Shown here: positions 61,640-64,000 of the stretch, piece by piece
Position numbering within the stretch: position 1 is the first letter of the stretch
Layout of the letters: each line of letters opens with the position of its first letter
Assembly: GCA_030425205.1 (NCBI GenBank)
Contig: JAUIAP010000010.1
Location: 62,001 to 126,000, forward strand
DNA from: Anaerolineae bacterium
GTDB taxonomy: Bacteria > Chloroflexota > Anaerolineae > Promineifilales > Promineifilaceae
Direction of reading: 5' to 3'
DNA length: 64,000 nucleotides
Notes under the pieces: generated by a model
Told to the model about the DNA's origin: nothing
Database searches by the model: none
Seen by the model: only the letters and a program-made list of their open reading frames with translations
Program-made: the position numbers and the translations under genes

Positions 61640-61912
61640 CTAGAGAAATTCGACAAATCCAGTTGCACCCATTTCAGCAGGAACGGCAAAGATACGCAAC
61701 ATCGATTCATTGCCCGCCTCATCACGGATACGCAATGGCTCCTGTCGCTCCCAATAGTCCCAAATGTTGCCTTCAACGACTTTAAAACTGCGCATCGCGC
61801 CTGTTCGGCCGAAAACGCTCCCTGCATTAATGTTGTGCCCATTCAATGCTATTTTCGCCACTGGGGTTGTCATCCTATTTATCTCGTACACTTCAACGAT
61901 TTGATTTGCCAT
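61640..61912 (-). CDS. Small soluble protein of unknown function
   Basis: 90 residues with no recognised family. The sequence is mixed beta-like (MTTPVAKIALNGHN, then RSFKVVEGNIWDYWERQEP). It forms a complete single-gene unit: promoter at 61949-61976, AAGGA ribosome-binding site ten bases before ATG 61912, and a strong terminator just after it. That completeness is the main evidence that it is real. Confidence 0.6.
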   Translation of the reverse strand: MANQIVEVYEINRMTTPVAKIALNGHNINAGSVFGRTGAMRSFKVVEGNIWDYWERQEPLRIRDEAGNESMLRIFAVPAEMGATGFVEFL

Positions 61913-61948
61913 ATTATAAGAGTCCTTGTAAAGAAGATTACATTAATT

Positions 61949-61976
61949 ATTATAGTTGAAGTTAGTTCAATCGCAA
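61949..61976 (-). promoter_or_regulatory. Promoter of the 61640 gene
   Basis: On the minus strand TTGCGA (61971-61976), a 16-base spacer and TATAAT (61949-61954). Confidence 0.6.
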
Positions 61977-62213
61977 GGTTATTTATAACCAAAATGTAAC
62001 TTTTTGCGTAAAATAACCGCCTGCCTGACTCAATTTCACTATTTACACTCCCCCATTTGCAGAATGGCTGTGAATCATCCGCGTTTACTCCACAGCAACC
62101 TTGATAAAATGCTTACCGATCGAGAAGATGTCATCTACCAGAATGATTGACGAACTGATAGAGAAATGCCGTCTTGTTAGAGGATGCGCTATAATACATC
62201 ATTTGATAACTTT

Positions 62214-62281
62214 AGCTACCAGCCGCTAGTCAGAAGATGGCGTTGCCCTAGCAACCAGCATACCAGTCACTAGCGACCTCT
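62214..62281 (+). repeat. 7-bp tandem repeat array (CTAGTC family) before a start codon
   Basis: AGCTACC, AGCCGCT, AGTCAGA, then after a break ACCAGCA, TACCAGT, CACTAGC, GACCTCT; the ATG at 62287 follows. It is related to the array at 36785. Confidence 0.6.
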
Positions 62282-62286
62282 TACAC

Positions 62287-62895
62287 ATGGAACTTACTTG
62301 GTACGGATTAAGCTGTTTTCGTTTGGTGGAGCGCAATCTTTCCACCGTTGTAACCGACCCACATAGTGACGCATCGGGGTTGACGTTGCCGCGTATAAAA
62401 ACCGACATCGTGACACGCAGCAATGAGCTTGTCGATGGTGAAATTGCAGGAGCAACGCGCACATTGACCGGTCCCGGCGAATATGAAATTGGTGGCGTAT
62501 TTATTACAGGCGTCGCGTCGCGTAGCAAAGAGCGCAACACCATTTTTCGCGTTGATATGAACGGTGTGACGGTCGTGCATGTCGGCCGCATGACCAAGCT
62601 GCCTTCACAAACGCAGATTGAGGCATTGGGAGAAGTCAATATATTATTGGTGCCTGTGGGTGGCGGTAATCGGTTGAACGGCGTTCAGGCGGCTGAACTC
62701 GTCGCCATGATCGAGCCGGGAATTGTCGTGCCGATGCACTTTGCTCAAGACGGTGTCTCAAAAGAGCTAGACGGCGTTGAGAAATTCTTGAATGAGTTGG
62801 GTTCGGCCGATCTCGAACCAACAAGTTCATTGCGCGTCTCATCGAGCAGTAGTCCCGAAGAGACACAGATCGTCTTGCTGACGCCAAAAGTGTAA
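62287..62895 (+). CDS. Metallo-beta-lactamase-fold protein lacking zinc ligands
   Basis: 202 residues aligning with the UlaG-like MBL family (LTGPGEYEIGGVFITGV, NILLVPVGGGNRL, VPMHF). The HxHxDH motif expected after the TDIVT strand is replaced by RSNELVDGEI, and the later GD motif reads HVGRM. Only the last histidine (VPMHF) survives. It is probably a non-enzymatic relative, perhaps a binding or structural protein. Confidence 0.75.
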   Translation: MELTWYGLSCFRLVERNLSTVVTDPHSDASGLTLPRIKTDIVTRSNELVDGEIAGATRTLTGPGEYEIGGVFITGVASRSKERNTIFRVDMNGVTVVHVGRMTKLPSQTQIEALGEVNILLVPVGGGNRLNGVQAAELVAMIEPGIVVPMHFAQDGVSKELDGVEKFLNELGSADLEPTSSLRVSSSSSPEETQIVLLTPKV

Positions 62896-63012
62896 GACGA
62901 TCATTTGATGCACAAGGTAGTAGGGATTTAGTGTATTGAGCAAAACGTAAAATCTATTTAAACTGATGTTTATAAGTTACGTTTTCTCAATCACTTAAAC
63001 TCGGAACGCGCA

Positions 63013-63324
63013 ATGGAAACTATGCCAGTAAAAGTAATTATGCGGTGGGATATATTGGAGGGCAAAGAGTCGGAATACTACGACTTTGTTGTCAATGAAT
63101 TTATTCCACGTCTCCAGCAGTTGGGTCTTGACGATCTACAATTTTGGTACACAACCTACGGTGAGGCCGAACAAATTCAAGCAAGTGGCGTTGCGCCCAA
63201 CATAGAACAGGCAAATACGATAGTCAATGCGGAAGAGTGGGAAGATTTAACGCTGCAATTGAGCGATCTTGTTGAGGATTTTGAACAAAAAATGATCCCC
63301 GCAACCAACGGCTTTCAGTTATAA
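63013..63324 (+). CDS. Small conserved hypothetical (ferredoxin-like fold guess)
   Basis: 103 residues: VKVIMRWDILEGKESEYYDF and a later EEWEDLTLQLSDLVEDFEQK helix. The alternation of strands and helices suggests a dimeric alpha-beta barrel like ABM/NIPSNAP-type proteins, but no catalytic residue is evident. An ATG at 63022 (MPVKV) may be the true start. Confidence 0.55.
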   Translation: METMPVKVIMRWDILEGKESEYYDFVVNEFIPRLQQLGLDDLQFWYTTYGEAEQIQASGVAPNIEQANTIVNAEEWEDLTLQLSDLVEDFEQKMIPATNGFQL

Positions 63325-63329
63325 AAGGG

Positions 63330-63359
63330 ATGAGTCCAATCGACTGGATTGGACCCATC
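63330..63359. terminator. Hairpin between convergent genes
   Basis: GTCCAATC (63334-63341) and GATTGGAC (63347-63354) extended by GATG/CATC. Serves the 63013 and CBS genes. Confidence 0.55.
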
Positions 63360-63369
63360 TAAATACAAC

Positions 63370-64000
63370 TTAATCCATTTGCCCAGATAAAAAGTCGAGC
63401 AAATCAATCTTTGTCAAAATTCCCGTAATCCGGTGATCGTTGTCAGTAATGATCGCGAGGCCAGACGTGCTTATCTTTTGCATGAGTGTGTTCATGGGTG
63501 TATCGGCCGAAATCACCAACGGATCACGATTAACAATTGGCGCAATCGATTCACCCGCCTGATGCTCGTGGGACTCATCGAGTAGATGATTGAGCAGCGC
63601 GAGTTCCGTCACAACACCCACCAAGCGACCATCCGCATCCGCGACGGGCGCCTGTGAAATCCCATACTCCTTCATCAACTTGACGATCTCTTCCATGCTG
63701 GCATCTTCACGCACCGTGATGAGGTCTTTCTCCCCTTTTGCGCTGTGAACATCGCTGGCGAAGTATGTGCGTGAACGCGCGCGCGGCATGAAACCATTTT
63801 CGCGCATCCAGTTATCGTTGAACACCTTGCTCATGTAGCGTGAACCAGAGTCGGGCAGAATGACGACAACCGTATCATCGGCCGTCAAACCCTGCTCGCG
63901 CGCGTACTTGATTGCGCCGGCAACCGCCCCACCCCCAGAGCCACCTGTAAAAATACCTTCCTCACGCACCAAGCGGCGTGCCATCAAAAAGCACTCCTGA
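63370..64000 (-). CDS. Cystathionine beta-synthase-like, C-terminal part, cut by window edge
   Basis: The frame is open to the window edge. The first visible part (LMARRLVREEGIFTGGSGGGAVAGAI) is the end of a PLP-dependent beta-synthase domain, with the conserved Gly/Ser loop that holds the cofactor phosphate. Two CBS domains follow (about 90-205), likely binding an adenosyl ligand. It would condense homocysteine or O-acetylserine with a thiol or serine. Confidence 0.85.
   Translation of the reverse strand, partial: QECFLMARRLVREEGIFTGGSGGGAVAGAIKYAREQGLTADDTVVVILPDSGSRYMSKVFNDNWMRENGFMPRARSRTYFASDVHSAKGEKDLITVREDASMEEIVKLMKEYGISQAPVADADGRLVGVVTELALLNHLLDESHEHQAGESIAPIVNRDPLVISADTPMNTLMQKISTSGLAIITDNDHRITGILTKIDLLDFLSGQMD

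Larger units (their letters stand above)
61913..62286. other. 374-base gap between divergent genes
   Basis: No gene seen. It contains the leftward promoter at 61949-61976, a rightward TATAAT at 62190-62195 and the heptamer array at 62214-62281. Confidence 0.55.

Overview
The window reads as a stretch of a Chloroflexota chromosome (Anaerolineae or Caldilineae type; inferred). GC content is moderate. Support comes from an Agl23-like (TIGR03663) membrane protein, a PTPS-related (YfhO-like) giant membrane protein, the SCO1664/DUF3090/MSMEG_4193 gene trio otherwise typical of Actinobacteria, a fused NuoCD, and many lipoproteins with a plain lipobox. No rRNA, tRNA, CRISPR array, phage or insertion sequence was recognised. 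Both window edges cut a gene.

Layout. 1-13.6 kb: DinB-like protein, a penicillin-binding-protein-like pseudoenzyme, EamA transporter, MutM, M29 aminopeptidase, a secreted metzincin, a vapC toxin remnant, a Clp-type ATPase with a degenerate first ATPase site, a second DinB, a GNAT enzyme, a stomatin-like SPFH protein, an M28 lipoprotein peptidase and a HisN-like phosphatase. 13.7-26 kb: a PTPS-related membrane protein, the SCO1664-DUF3090-phosphomutase trio, a phosphonate/phosphate importer (phnD, phnC and a double-length phnE fusion) and a tungstate importer (tupABC). 26-46.7 kb: cysteine desulfurase, metallo-hydrolases, a stand-alone IMP cyclohydrolase domain, a 33-residue membrane peptide, an anti-sigma-like protein, an Agl23-NHL fusion, purM, thiN, acyl-CoA dehydrogenase, an R3H/AAA ATPase, an S1-domain protein, moeA, ricT and mrp. 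46.9-50.3 kb: a partial complex I operon, iscX-nuoB-nuoCD-nuoI. 54.2-57.5 kb: the most striking locus, a bacterial ubiquitin-like system with, in transcription order, a ubiquitin-like beta-grasp protein, an E2-like conjugating enzyme, a membrane-anchored JAMM protease, a second JAMM protease with a long N-terminal extension, and a RING-finger protein. No E1 is present. 57.7-64 kb: a LacI regulator with three perfect operators controlling a divergent MFS transporter, glgA, small unknown proteins, a degenerate beta-lactamase-fold protein and the end of a cystathionine beta-synthase gene.

Two sequence-level patterns cover the whole window. The palindrome TCGGCCGA occurs about 78 times by hand count, where about one would be expected by chance, in genes and between genes alike. 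Intergenic regions also carry arrays of degenerate 7-bp tandem repeats of several unrelated families, often ending within a few bases of a start codon and often able to fold into hairpins. Several genes have a TATAAT-like box only 7-11 bases before the start codon, which suggests leaderless transcripts.
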